DNA of 33,189 nt from Deltaproteobacteria bacterium (GCA_029860075.1 JAOUBX010000048.1:1-33189); one strand, 5' to 3'; positions 1-7,114 are shown, counted from the first letter of the stretch. A program made the numbers and translations. The notes: a model not told the origin generated them from the letters alone.

Positions 1-2
1 GA

Positions 3-185
3 CAATATTGGGGATGCAACAATTCAAGTTGCCCTGTTAATAGTAGAGGCTTGGCCAGTGCCGTTTTCATAATAAAAGTGCTTAACTTAGTGCCATTCGG
101 ATGTGTCCCTATTATTAACGAAGCTTGTGGAGCATCGCCTCAAAAAGAGGTCTCAGCTTTGATAAAAGCCTTTGATAAAATATAA
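3..185 (+). CDS. 3' end of an unidentified cassette protein
   Basis: An open frame enters from the left edge and runs 60 codons to a TAA. Its last residues read as a plausible soluble C-terminus (GASPQKEVSALIKAFDKI). It ends 9 bp before an attC-like site, which is where the gene of an integron cassette normally ends. No family is recognised and the start is outside the window. A second frame is open for only 23 codons from base 1, so this longer frame is preferred. Confidence 0.4.
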   Translation, partial: QYWGCNNSSCPVNSRGLASAVFIIKVLNLVPFGCVPIINEACGASPQKEVSALIKAFDKI

Positions 186-194
186 AGGAAAGGA

Positions 195-266
195 TTCTAA
201 CGAGTACATTCACATAATCCTGATACGGCTAGCGGCGTAACAGTCTATGTGATGATAATGTTATGC
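195..266 (+). repeat. attC-like integron recombination site 1
   Basis: The left core TTCTAAC (195-201) differs from RYYYAAC only at the first base. The right core is GTTATGC (260-266). Between them TCACATA (210-216) and TATGTGA (246-252) form a perfect 7-bp inverted pair. The spacing and layout are those of a 72-bp attC. The next gene begins inside or just after the right core, as in integron cassettes. Confidence 0.6.
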
Positions 267-844
267 TTCTTATGAAAAATAAATTAATTATCCTTGGGAC
301 ATTCTTTGTTGGAATTATAGTCGGTGTTATTGGCTACAATTTTCTACTAACAAACGTCCTTTCATCTCATAGAAATATGATCAGGGTTCAGCTTGCGATA
401 GAGGAAGAACAGAGGTCAACTCGTGAAGAAAGAAAAGGTAATAACCTCAATGCTCTATTACACCGCTGGAATGTTGCACGTTTAGAGAATCCAGAAACAA
501 TACTGACTTTTTCATCAAAGTACTCAGATGAAAGTGACAAAGATTGGTTTGCTCCAATCTCCTACGTTCTTCTAAATAAAATGACCATTGATGCAGACCC
601 CATGGACAGAGCTAAAAAAAGTATAGAAGCTATTCATCGTGGTAATCTTGCATTGCTAATGGAGAAGATAGGCTTCAATGAACTCGCTGAATCTGAATGG
701 GAGCATGCTGCAAAACTTGACATTCTCAATGATGTAGAGAAGTTGAAATCTAGGGTAGAGTATCTTAGAAAAAGTGTAGATGATGATTTGCAAAAAAGAG
801 CTGAAGACGCAGTTCTTGGCCCAGATATATCTTTACAGGAATGA
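263..844 (+). CDS. membrane-anchored cassette protein of unknown function
   Basis: This 193-residue protein starts with a short basic segment and one strongly hydrophobic helix (about residues 5-29, LIILGTFFVGIIVGVIGYNF). The rest is a hydrophilic, charged, mainly helical domain that would lie in the periplasm if the helix acts as an uncleaved anchor. No catalytic motif or known family is recognised. The first ATG lies within the attC right core, and a second in-frame ATG at 272 is equally possible; neither has a clear Shine-Dalgarno sequence. The gene is the only cargo of its cassette, bounded by GTTATGC (260-266) and its exact complement GCATAAC (849-855). Base composition is AT-rich like the other cassettes. 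Confidence 0.7.
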   Translation: MLLMKNKLIILGTFFVGIIVGVIGYNFLLTNVLSSHRNMIRVQLAIEEEQRSTREERKGNNLNALLHRWNVARLENPETILTFSSKYSDESDKDWFAPISYVLLNKMTIDADPMDRAKKSIEAIHRGNLALLMEKIGFNELAESEWEHAAKLDILNDVEKLKSRVEYLRKSVDDDLQKRAEDAVLGPDISLQE

Positions 845-848
845 TCTT

Positions 849-967
849 GCATAACCCTGCACTGCAAGGGACTTGCTGATACGCTGTTTGATTTGAACGC
901 TGTTTCTTTAAAAACATTAATTCATCCCAGAGGTTTTGCCCTTTACCCGCAAGCCCCTGAGTTGAGC
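849..967 (+). repeat. attC-like integron recombination site 2
   Basis: The left core GCATAAC (849-855) is the exact reverse complement of GTTATGC that opens the same cassette, as expected for a circularising cassette. The right core GTTGAGC (961-967) matches GTTRRRY perfectly. GGGACTTGC (868-876) pairs with GCAAGCCCC (949-957) with one mismatch. At 119 bp this is a long site with a large loop but within the attC size range. Confidence 0.65.
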
Positions 968-992
968 CGTCAGAGGTAAAAGGAAACGAAGG

Positions 993-1826
993 ATGTTTTC
1001 ATTTTTCAACAAGAAACCATTAATCGAAGAAGAAATCTCCAACTGGATTATTTTGGCTTTTGAGTGGGCACTTAAAAATTATGGCTCTGATGTTTTTCAT
1101 AACGAAACGATCTTAGTAACTCCTTCATCTAAGCACTTCCCGGAAAAATTAAGTTCACCTGATGAAATGGTCACATATACTTTCGAGCAAGTCAGAAAAT
1201 ACGCTGGAATGGAAAATTGGCCATGTAAGCTTCAAGCGCAAGAAGATGATATAAATCCAGTCGTAGCGCCAACCATAGTTCTTAAGGGTGCACCTAGTGG
1301 ACCAGGGGGAACCTTCCAGTATAGTGATGAGGCGGTAATTACATACAACACTAATTTAATAAACCGTCCAGAGCCCTTGGCGGCAACATTTGCCCATGAA
1401 TTGGCACATTATCTTAGTGGTATCGCCAAAGAGCCACCACCGGGTGGAGAGGAGTATTGGGAACATGCTACCGATTTGACTGCCATTTTTTTAGGTTTTG
1501 GTATTTTCTTGGCTAACTCAGCATTCACTTTTGAACAGTTCACATCAGTAGACAGCCAAGGTTGGTCATCTAGCAGGCAAGGTTATATGACCGAGCAGGA
1601 AATTCTATATTCACTTGCCCTGTTTTGTGTTCTAAAAAATATTGAAATCTCTGAAGTTATTCCATATCTAGATAGTCACCTTAGAGGCTTTTTCAAGAAA
1701 TGTTATAAAGAACTACAAGGCAGCGAACATATTTCCAAACTCCATAAAATTAATGTAACACAAGAGCAATTAAGCTCTAACAATTCCATTCAGCAGACGC
1801 CAGAAAACGGCGCTGCTGATGGATGA
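993..1826 (+). CDS. putative HEXXH zinc metallopeptidase, cassette gene
   Basis: The 277-residue product contains a clear zinc-protease signature, ATFAHELAHYLSG, with H135, E136 and H139. It is followed at 154-170 by EYWEHATDLTAIFLGFG, which could give the third ligand (E157, H158 or D161). No signal peptide or membrane segment is visible, so it is probably cytoplasmic. The specific peptidase family is not recognised, and catalytic activity is inferred only from the motif. The ATG at 993 follows a weak purine-rich stretch (GGAAACGAAGG). The last ~17 codons lie inside the downstream attC site, so the C-terminal SNNSIQQTPENGAADG is attC read as protein, a habit of cassette genes. Confidence 0.75.
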   Translation: MFSFFNKKPLIEEEISNWIILAFEWALKNYGSDVFHNETILVTPSSKHFPEKLSSPDEMVTYTFEQVRKYAGMENWPCKLQAQEDDINPVVAPTIVLKGAPSGPGGTFQYSDEAVITYNTNLINRPEPLAATFAHELAHYLSGIAKEPPPGGEEYWEHATDLTAIFLGFGIFLANSAFTFEQFTSVDSQGWSSSRQGYMTEQEILYSLALFCVLKNIEISEVIPYLDSHLRGFFKKCYKELQGSEHISKLHKINVTQEQLSSNNSIQQTPENGAADG

Positions 1827-1834
1827 AGTTATAG
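1775..1834 (+). repeat. attC-like integron recombination site 3
   Basis: This is the most compact site (60 bp). The left core CTCTAAC (1775-1781) faces the right core GTTATAG (1828-1834). CAGCAGACGCC (1791-1801) pairs with GGCGCTGCTG (1809-1818) leaving one unpaired A, which is the extrahelical base typical of folded attC bottom strands. Further pairing joins CCATT to the ATGG that follows. The site overlaps the 3' end of the metallopeptidase gene. Confidence 0.7.
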
Positions 1835-1852
1835 GGTAAAAAATACAATACC

Positions 1853-2035
1853 CTACTTGAATGTTGCATTTTTGTAGTTCTCTAACATCAAGTTTTCTTC
1901 CCGAACTAATTGTTCAAACTCTTCTTGTGTGAGTTCATGCTTTATTATGCATATGCCTGAAGCATAACTTTGCATTTTTTTAATACAGTCAATTATTTCA
2001 GAAATAGCTGTGCTACTATTAGATAAATCATCCAT
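1853..2035 (-). CDS. small acidic protein, reverse-oriented in its cassette
   Basis: A 60-residue protein (starting MDDLSNSSTA) with no recognised family. It is hydrophilic, has two Cys-containing central positions and a Glu-rich C-terminal half. The ATG at 2035-2033 overlaps by one base the stop of a 14-codon frame (MFKFKNKKGLLIFK, 2079-2035 minus) that has an upstream AGGGGAA, so translation may be coupled to a short leader. It diverges from the XRE gene, and the shared region contains two operator-like palindromes, so it may be controlled by that regulator. Function is unknown. Confidence 0.5.
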   Translation of the reverse strand: MDDLSNSSTAISEIIDCIKKMQSYASGICIIKHELTQEEFEQLVREENLMLENYKNATFK

Positions 2036-2140
2036 CACTTGAAAATTAGCAGTCCCTTTTTGTTTTTAAATTTGAACATTGGTTCATTCCCCTTTCATTT
2101 AATATTTTTATCTTTTTTAGCTATAAATCCCCAACAGCAT

Positions 2141-2195
2141 ACACCGTAGTATAGTTAGGTGTCAATGTTAAAGGCACCTTACTATACTAAGGTGC
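2141..2195 (+). promoter_or_regulatory. twin 22-bp palindromic operators and promoter of the XRE gene
   Basis: Two similar imperfect palindromes occupy 2141-2162 and 2174-2195. Both have CACC...GGTG arms around a TATA core (arms CACCTTA/TAAGGTG in the second). Their centres are 33 bp apart, about three helical turns. A TATACT at 2183-2188 inside the second palindrome can serve as -10 and puts the transcription start near 2195, right at the ATG at 2197. Dual operators overlapping the promoter suggest autoregulation by the encoded XRE protein. Confidence 0.55.
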
Positions 2196-2196
2196 T

Positions 2197-2412
2197 ATGA
2201 AAACTAACATTCGTATAAAACTAGGTGCAAAAATTAAAGAGGAACGAGAGAAGGCCAGCTATACACAAGAAATGCTGGCAGCTAAATCAAAAATTGATTA
2301 TAAGTATATTCAAAAAATAGAAGGTAAAACACCCCCGAATATAACAATTGAAACTATTGAAAAGATTGCGAAAGCGTTAAATATACCTCCTTCAAGTTTA
2401 CTAGATTTTTAA
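2197..2412 (+). CDS. XRE-family transcriptional regulator, controller-protein-like
   Basis: The 71-residue protein is essentially one helix-turn-helix domain (about residues 10-66). Helices 2-3 are recognisable as YTQEMLAAKSKIDYKYIQKI, and the C-terminal part is the usual IEKIAKALNIPPSSLLDF. This size and fold match small autoregulators such as restriction-modification controller proteins and phage or toxin-antitoxin repressors. There is no ribosome-binding site, and the predicted transcription start coincides with the ATG, so the mRNA may be leaderless. It shares a cassette with the divergent 60-residue gene. A good AGGAGG (2419-2424) lies after its stop but leads only to a 4-codon frame. 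Confidence 0.8.
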   Translation: MKTNIRIKLGAKIKEEREKASYTQEMLAAKSKIDYKYIQKIEGKTPPNITIETIEKIAKALNIPPSSLLDF

Positions 2413-2418
2413 TATTAT

Positions 2419-2527
2419 AGGAGGCCATATATATGGGTAGCCTTTGAAGATGGCTTATCGTTTTCGCTATTTAATATTAAAAGAAGGGAAATGATTCACT
2501 GGGTGCTACAAATAATAGTGAAAAAAA
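2419..2527 (+). other. short non-genic tail after the XRE gene with an orphan ribosome-binding site
   Basis: AGGAGG (2419-2424) sits 8 nt before an ATG at 2433 that reads only MGSL then stop. The frame shared with the XRE gene stays open from 2413 past the attC left core but has no good start. This may be the remnant of a partner gene lost by frameshift or deletion when the cassette formed. No intact gene is seen. Confidence 0.3.
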
Positions 2528-2588
2528 TTATAACAATAAAAATACAGCGGATCGCAAAAAAACGCTCTCGCTGATTTTTGCGTTGGGC
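2528..2588 (+). repeat. attC-like integron recombination site 4
   Basis: The left core TTATAAC (2528-2534) is complementary at 6 of 7 positions to GTTATAG, which opens the same cassette at 1828. The right core is GTTGGGC (2582-2588), a perfect GTTRRRY. AAAAATACAGCG (2538-2549) pairs with CGCTGATTTTT (2569-2579) with a single bulged base. The length is 61 bp. Confidence 0.7.
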
Positions 2589-2594
2589 AAGACT

Positions 2595-3266
2595 ATGAAA
2601 ATTCGATTTATTTTTTTATTTTTCATCCTTATTCTCGGGCTTAGTGCTGGCGATGTCCGTGCGAATGTCGAATTGATCGGTCGCTGGGTATCCACTGACA
2701 TCGACCGCAAAGAGACAGATTCTATCGGCACGGGTTGGGCCATTACTTTTCGTGCTGACGGCTCGTTTACAGAAGAGATTGATGAAGGTTTTGGTATCGT
2801 CGAAGTTTGGGACGGAACGTACACGCTCGAAGGCAATGCACTTTCGATGCATCGTACAGGTTTCAAACTGCCTTGGGAGTTTACGATAGAGCAGAAAAAC
2901 CAACGATTAATTATCTCCCGGAATTGGAGAGGAAATGTTCTGTATGTTGTGTATTTCGAGAAATCTGATGGTCAGCATCCGGAATTGTCGAAACTTCCTC
3001 GTTGGCCGAAGTCTAAGGCAGAGGCCGTTGCGATCCTAAAGCAAAAGATGAAAGAGAAGGACCTGCAGGAACTAGCCGCTACTCCAAAGGAAGATTTGAT
3101 CGGAAAATATCATTTTGGACTTGGGATGTATATCCGGAATGCCTTTGGAATATGGCGCGGAAACAAGGATCTTTGGGAGGATCTAACCCAAGGTAAGCCG
3201 ACACACCCGGATGATTTGTCGGGTATTATTATTGAAGCACTTTGGGAAGACATACAGGATAAATAG
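2595..3266 (+). CDS. exported cassette protein with lipocalin-like N-domain
   Basis: The ATG at 2595 is chosen because it gives a clean signal peptide (MKIRFIFLFFILILGLSAG, cleavage near DVRA). An upstream TTG at 2583 belongs to the attC core. The mature protein (about 200 residues) has a beta-rich first half beginning LIGRWVSTD and containing TGWAITFRADGSFTEE and YTLEGNALSM, as in lipocalin-like or stress-response beta-barrel domains. A helical second half has YHFGLGMYIRNAFGIWRG and HPDDLSGIIIEALW, which recalls a small domain of unknown function common in such proteins (family number not certain). The stop codon touches the left attC core GTCCAAC (3267-3273). The role is unknown; periplasmic location is likely. 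Confidence 0.7.
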   Translation: MKIRFIFLFFILILGLSAGDVRANVELIGRWVSTDIDRKETDSIGTGWAITFRADGSFTEEIDEGFGIVEVWDGTYTLEGNALSMHRTGFKLPWEFTIEQKNQRLIISRNWRGNVLYVVYFEKSDGQHPELSKLPRWPKSKAEAVAILKQKMKEKDLQELAATPKEDLIGKYHFGLGMYIRNAFGIWRGNKDLWEDLTQGKPTHPDDLSGIIIEALWEDIQDK

Positions 3267-3594
3267 GTCCAACAAAACGCTACCTATTTACCTGTCCCTA
3301 TTTTCCCTATTTAAGGAAAGACTTAGCCCGGTAGGGCGTATAAGCCTGCGCCATACGCCGAATGATTAAATAACACTGATAGAAAAGTCGGATAACACTC
3401 AAAAAGGAGTGTTATCGGGAAACTACATAATTACTTGTTGAAGCTGTAGGAAAACCTCTTTTGAAGTTTTTTTTTGGAAAAACCACAAAAATGACAAATA
3501 TTTAATTCAATAAAATCAGCACGTTAGAAAATCAAAAAAATTATATTTTCGTAAATTTTTATTAAATTTGAGTTTTCCTACAGACTCGTTAGGC
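3267..3594 (+). repeat. degenerate or composite attC region with hairpins
   Basis: The stretch starts with the left core GTCCAAC (3267-3273) and ends with the perfect right core GTTAGGC (3588-3594), but 300 bp lie between. CTGTAGGAAAAC (3444-3455) and GTTTTCCTACAG (3572-3583) form a perfect 12-bp inverted pair near the right core. A separate hairpin GATAACACTC (3391-3400) / GAGTGTTATC (3407-3416) has a 6-nt loop and no T-tract. ACGCTACC near 3276 partly pairs with GGTAGGGCGT near 3331. No gene is visible. It may be one long attC or a gene-less cassette between two decayed sites. Confidence 0.45.
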
Positions 3595-3599
3595 GCAAC

Positions 3600-3938
3600 A
3601 TGAGCAAAAAGGTATTTAAGCTTCTTCCACAAGAAATCATAGAGAAGTCAATTTCTCAAAGAGAAATAGTTGTGCCTTTAGAAGATGCTCTTAGGGTTGT
3701 CGATATAATGGAATCTAAGGGCATTCTAATCTTAGGCTGGGAAGGCTGGGTAAAAACTGAAGATGGTCGTGTAGGTCATGGTAGCGCTCCTCAAGGCACT
3801 GTGAGCCTAGAAGAATACTCAGTTAATGAAGCTGCTAAAATTTGTCGAGAAACAATAAAAGAAGATGCAGCTGAATGGAAAAAAGAAAATATTGGCACAA
3901 GTGAGAAACTTCACTTTTGTATTACTATCCGCGCCTAA
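3600..3938 (+). CDS. small cassette protein of unknown function
   Basis: A 112-residue soluble protein with mixed charge. Recognisable features are VVPLEDALRVVDIMESKGI followed by LGWEGWVKTEDGRVGHG, and no known catalytic motif. The ATG lies 5 bp after the right attC core GTTAGGC, leaving little room for a ribosome-binding site. The TAA stop (3936-3938) is embedded in the next left core GCCTAAC (3933-3939), which is the exact complement of the core that opens this cassette. This pairing is strong evidence that the gene is one complete cassette. Function cannot be assigned. Confidence 0.65.
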   Translation: MSKKVFKLLPQEIIEKSISQREIVVPLEDALRVVDIMESKGILILGWEGWVKTEDGRVGHGSAPQGTVSLEEYSVNEAAKICRETIKEDAAEWKKENIGTSEKLHFCITIRA

Positions 3939-3998
3939 CACGGCGCTCGTGTGGGACGGCTTGCTTCGCTGCGCCGCCCCACAGCTTAAACGTAATAC
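3933..3998 (+). repeat. attC-like integron recombination site, last in the array
   Basis: The left core is GCCTAAC (3933-3939). GTGGGACGGC (3951-3960) pairs with GCCGCCCCAC (3973-3982) with one A/C mismatch. The right core position reads GTAATAC (3992-3998), which lacks one T of GTTRRRY. The site therefore looks inactive on its right side and marks the end of the array. From 3999 to 4166 no gene is seen. Confidence 0.65.
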
Positions 3999-4166
3999 TC
4001 ACTTTCAACCAATAATCATTGATTCTGTAAGTCAATTATTCCGCTGCTTTGTAGGTGTACTCCTCAGCCTGAGAAGTAATTCCTGAAATCAGATCATATG
4101 GATTCAAATATGAGGTGATGCTTTTGGGTTAGTGTAGCCTATAGAACAGACCTCTACAGTGAAAAA

Positions 4167-4664
4167 TCACCTGCTCCAGCCTACCCTGATAAAATAAGTC
4201 TCTTCTTCATAATGAAAATCAAGCTTGCCTTTATAGGCATTATGAAGGGCCTCTCCAATGCGTCTGGGCAGGTGAATATCTGTCGTGGTAACTTCCAGGG
4301 ACGTTCCTTCACCCGACATCTCTATTATCCTGTGAAGGGGGTGTTCACCCTTTTCCAGTTTTTCCTCATTTTTAACGAGGCCTATGAGTTCCTCCTTATG
4401 GTCTGCAAGAAATTCCCCCTTTATTGTAATGATGCCGGCCGGACATTTGTCGTTTATCCTGTTGCAGGCCGGACAAATTTCTTTATGAGAATCGACGGGT
4501 TTATCGCGCCATTGCCATCTTCCTCCCGAATACACGGCGCTGCACTGTGAGCAAAAGGCAGGTTCCCGGATTTTTTTTCGAGTCCGGTAGGGATCATGGA
4601 CATGTTCATGTATTAGACGGTCGCTTCTTTGTTCCTTTTGAAATCCACCTTTACTTCCCGGCAT
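4167..4664 (-). CDS. BCAM0308-family zinc-finger-like protein
   Basis: The 165-residue protein contains two CxxC pairs (C38/C41 and C64/C67) separated by GGRWQWRD, then KGEFLADHKEELIGLVKNEE, LEVTTTDIHLPRRIGEALH and a final FIRVGWSR. This order matches the BCAM0308 family, a conserved but uncharacterised bacterial group distantly resembling the NMD3/ribosome-export zinc domain. The start at 4664 (MPGSKGG) is preferred over the TTG at 4679 because GGAGAGG lies just upstream at a proper distance. Cytoplasmic; a nucleic-acid role is plausible only by analogy. It is the first chromosomal gene after the cassette array. Confidence 0.8.
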   Translation of the reverse strand: MPGSKGGFQKEQRSDRLIHEHVHDPYRTRKKIREPAFCSQCSAVYSGGRWQWRDKPVDSHKEICPACNRINDKCPAGIITIKGEFLADHKEELIGLVKNEEKLEKGEHPLHRIIEMSGEGTSLEVTTTDIHLPRRIGEALHNAYKGKLDFHYEEETYFIRVGWSR

Positions 4665-4871
4665 AGCGCCTCTCCTCAATTGATAATTGTTCTGACTAAA
4701 AGTTTAGTCTACAAATTGAGGTTTGGCAAATTGCTATTAATGAGAAAGGATCAACGGATTTAACCTGGAAAGAGCAGATTATGCAGTGTGTGTCATGGGC
4801 GCAAAAGAAGGGGAAAATATTTCTGCATTTGGCATACTGATTATCTTTCTCTTATTCAGGCAATGGAGAAA

Positions 4872-6374
4872 TCATAGAAAAATCCTGTCGTAATTCTTTT
4901 TATTGCTTATAGCCCGTTCATAGACCCTTTCATATTCCCCGGCGCTCTTTTCCCATGAATAATCCTGGGTCATGGCCTGGCTAATCATTTTTTTCATATG
5001 CCGGGGACGGTCATAATAGGTGCTTATCGCCCAGCCGACAGCGTAGTAGAGGGCCCTTGCCGAGGGCTCCCAAAATTTAAAGCCCGTCCCTTCGCCACTC
5101 GCTTCGTCGTAGTTGCGGACCGTGTCGTTAAGTCCGCCCGTGGCTCTTACGATGGGCAGGGCGCCGTATTTGAGGGAATAGAGCTGGTTGAGGCCGCAGG
5201 GCTCATAGAGGGAAGGCATGAGGAAGAAGTCTGAACCTGCTTCGATGAGGTGGGCCAGTTCATTGTTAAAGCCGATGTAAACGCCGACTTTGCCCGGAAA
5301 CCCTTTGGGCAGATTGCCGAAGTAGTGCTCAAGACTGTTGTCGCCGCTGCCGAGGATAACGACCTGAGCATGAATGTTGGATACAATGCCGCTAACTGTC
5401 TCTGCCAGCAGGTGATAGCCTTTCTGTTCAACGAAGCGCCCGATTACCCCTATAACAGCGATGTGGTCATCCTCTTCAAGGAGAAAGCGTTTTTGAAGCG
5501 CTTTTTTGCAGATGGCTTTGCCTGTCATATCATTAACCGAATAATTGGCGGGAATGAACCTGTCTTTTTCAGGGGACCAGTCATTGTAGTCAACGCCGTT
5601 TAATATTCCCCAAAAGTTATCGCCTTTGTTTGAGAGATAGGGGGCCAGGCCTGAACCGCCATAGGGACTTTTGATTTCATCGGCATAGCCGTGGCTTACC
5701 GTGTTTACCATATCGGCATAGTGTATTCCCCCTTTAAGGAAGTTGACTGAACCAAAGCATTCAAACTTTTCTTCTGTGAAATTTTGCCGGTTGAGTCCCA
5801 GGTATGCGTATTCTTCGTGGGGGTAGGTTCCCTGGTAGGCCGCATTGTGGATTGTGATGACCGATGCGGCATTGCCGAGTAAGGGACAATTAAAATCCCA
5901 GATTTTAAGATAAGCCGGAACAAGAGCGCTCTGCCAGTCGTGGGCATGAATGATGTCCGGCGAGAAAGAAATATCTTTGCAGAGCTGGAGGGCCGCTCTC
6001 GAAAAGAAGCCATACCGTTTTGAATTATCGAGATAGTCATTCATGTCCTTGTCGTGATAAAGGCCCCATCGGTCAAAAAAGCCGTTATGCTCGATCAAGT
6101 AAACGGGAAGGTCTTCTTCAACTTCAGTTTCCAGCACACGGCACCATTCCTCGTTATTTCCCATCCAGACACCCATGGGACTGACAGCCTTTTTAACCGC
6201 ATAGGCGTCGAGATTGATGGAGGAATATTTTGGAATGACGACCCTTACGTCGTGTCCCCTCTTTTTAAGGTAAAGCGGTAATGTTCCTGCTACGTCACCA
6301 AGTCCACCGGCTTTAATAAAGGGGGTCATTTCGGAGGAAACGATGAGGATTTTAAGCTTTTTCATAGGGTTCAT
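4872..6374 (-). CDS. glgA: glycogen synthase, ADP-glucose type (GT5)
   Basis: The 500-residue enzyme transfers glucose from ADP-glucose to the non-reducing end of alpha-1,4-glucan in the cytoplasm. The N-terminal Rossmann domain begins KILIVSSEMTPFIKAGGLGD, with the K-x-G-G-L substrate motif at about residue 21. IIHAHDWQSALVP and ITIHNAAYQG are typical of bacterial GlgA. The C-terminal domain has VIGRFVEQKGYHLL and the E-x7-E region SLYEPCGLNQLYSLKYG followed by ATGGLNDTV. Length and domain order match the family. Start choice is between ATG at 6374 and ATG at 6365 (MKKLK). No other glycogen gene is adjacent. Confidence 0.95.
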   Translation of the reverse strand: MNPMKKLKILIVSSEMTPFIKAGGLGDVAGTLPLYLKKRGHDVRVVIPKYSSINLDAYAVKKAVSPMGVWMGNNEEWCRVLETEVEEDLPVYLIEHNGFFDRWGLYHDKDMNDYLDNSKRYGFFSRAALQLCKDISFSPDIIHAHDWQSALVPAYLKIWDFNCPLLGNAASVITIHNAAYQGTYPHEEYAYLGLNRQNFTEEKFECFGSVNFLKGGIHYADMVNTVSHGYADEIKSPYGGSGLAPYLSNKGDNFWGILNGVDYNDWSPEKDRFIPANYSVNDMTGKAICKKALQKRFLLEEDDHIAVIGVIGRFVEQKGYHLLAETVSGIVSNIHAQVVILGSGDNSLEHYFGNLPKGFPGKVGVYIGFNNELAHLIEAGSDFFLMPSLYEPCGLNQLYSLKYGALPIVRATGGLNDTVRNYDEASGEGTGFKFWEPSARALYYAVGWAISTYYDRPRHMKKMISQAMTQDYSWEKSAGEYERVYERAISNKKNYDRIFL

Positions 6375-6493
6375 TTCTCTTTTTTTCTAAATTATCCCTT
6401 AAAAAAGCAAGACAGTCCAGCCTTGAAAGGGAAAATTGTAAACGTTTTTCGCCTGAAAGAGAAAGCCTTTTGCAGGGCAATAATGCGCCTGAA

Positions 6494-7114
6494 TTACAGG
6501 AAAAAAGCCGCCTTTATACCGTCGATAATGTATTGGATAGCCAGTGCGCTGAGAATAAGACCGAGAAGCCGGCTTATCATGTTTGCTCCTGTTTCCCCGA
6601 GCAGATGACTGATTTTTGCAGCGAAGAGAAGGGACAAAAGGGTGAGGGCGAGAACGAATGCAATAATTAGAACCATTGCCGCAGTATTTTCGACAGGGCC
6701 GGCGGCGGCTGCCATGAGGAGTACCGTCGTGAGCGCTCCCGGTCCGGCAATAAGGGGAAAGGCGAGCGGAAAAACGGAGATATCGTTTTTATGTATGGCC
6801 TCTTCCTGTTCTTTTGCTGTTGTTGATCTAATTCCTGACTGGCGGGCAAAAACCATATCGATGGCAATAAGAAAAAGGAGCGTCCCTCCGGCAATGCGAA
6901 AGGCGGGTATGCCGATGCCCAGGAGTTTGAGCAGCCTGTCGCCCATGAAAAAGAAGATAAAGAGAATAGCTGATGCCGTAATGGTCCCTCTCAGGGCCAT
7001 CTTCTTTTGAAAATCTTTGCTTCCGGCATGAACTAATGCCATGAATAGAGTGGCTATACCGATGGGATCGATAACAATAAAAAGGGTGATGAAGGTTTGG
7101 AGTCGTTGTTCCAT
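6494..7114 (-). CDS. MarC-family integral membrane protein
   Basis: The 206-residue protein has about six hydrophobic helices and the MarC/YhgN signatures FIVIDPIGIATLFMAL near the N-terminus, AFRIAGGTLLFLIAIDM, and FPLIAGPGALTTVLLM. Family members are inner-membrane proteins; a role as a small-molecule transporter has been suggested but is not established. The ATG at 7114 has GGGAG about 9 nt upstream. It is co-oriented with glgA 119 bp away; no terminator is obvious between them. Confidence 0.88.
   Translation of the reverse strand: MEQRLQTFITLFIVIDPIGIATLFMALVHAGSKDFQKKMALRGTITASAILFIFFFMGDRLLKLLGIGIPAFRIAGGTLLFLIAIDMVFARQSGIRSTTAKEQEEAIHKNDISVFPLAFPLIAGPGALTTVLLMAAAAGPVENTAAMVLIIAFVLALTLLSLLFAAKISHLLGETGANMISRLLGLILSALAIQYIIDGIKAAFFL

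Noticed and set aside
1..72. Second partial frame at the left edge (23 codons)
   Set aside because: It is shorter than the frame ending at 185, and that longer frame ends at the expected distance from an attC site.
3391..3416. Hairpin considered as an intrinsic terminator
   Set aside because: The 10-bp stem is perfect but no T-tract follows on either strand; kept only as a hairpin within the attC region.
3865..4086. 73-codon plus-strand frame over the last attC site
   Set aside because: It overlaps the end of a cassette gene and runs through the recombination site hairpin; no support as a protein.
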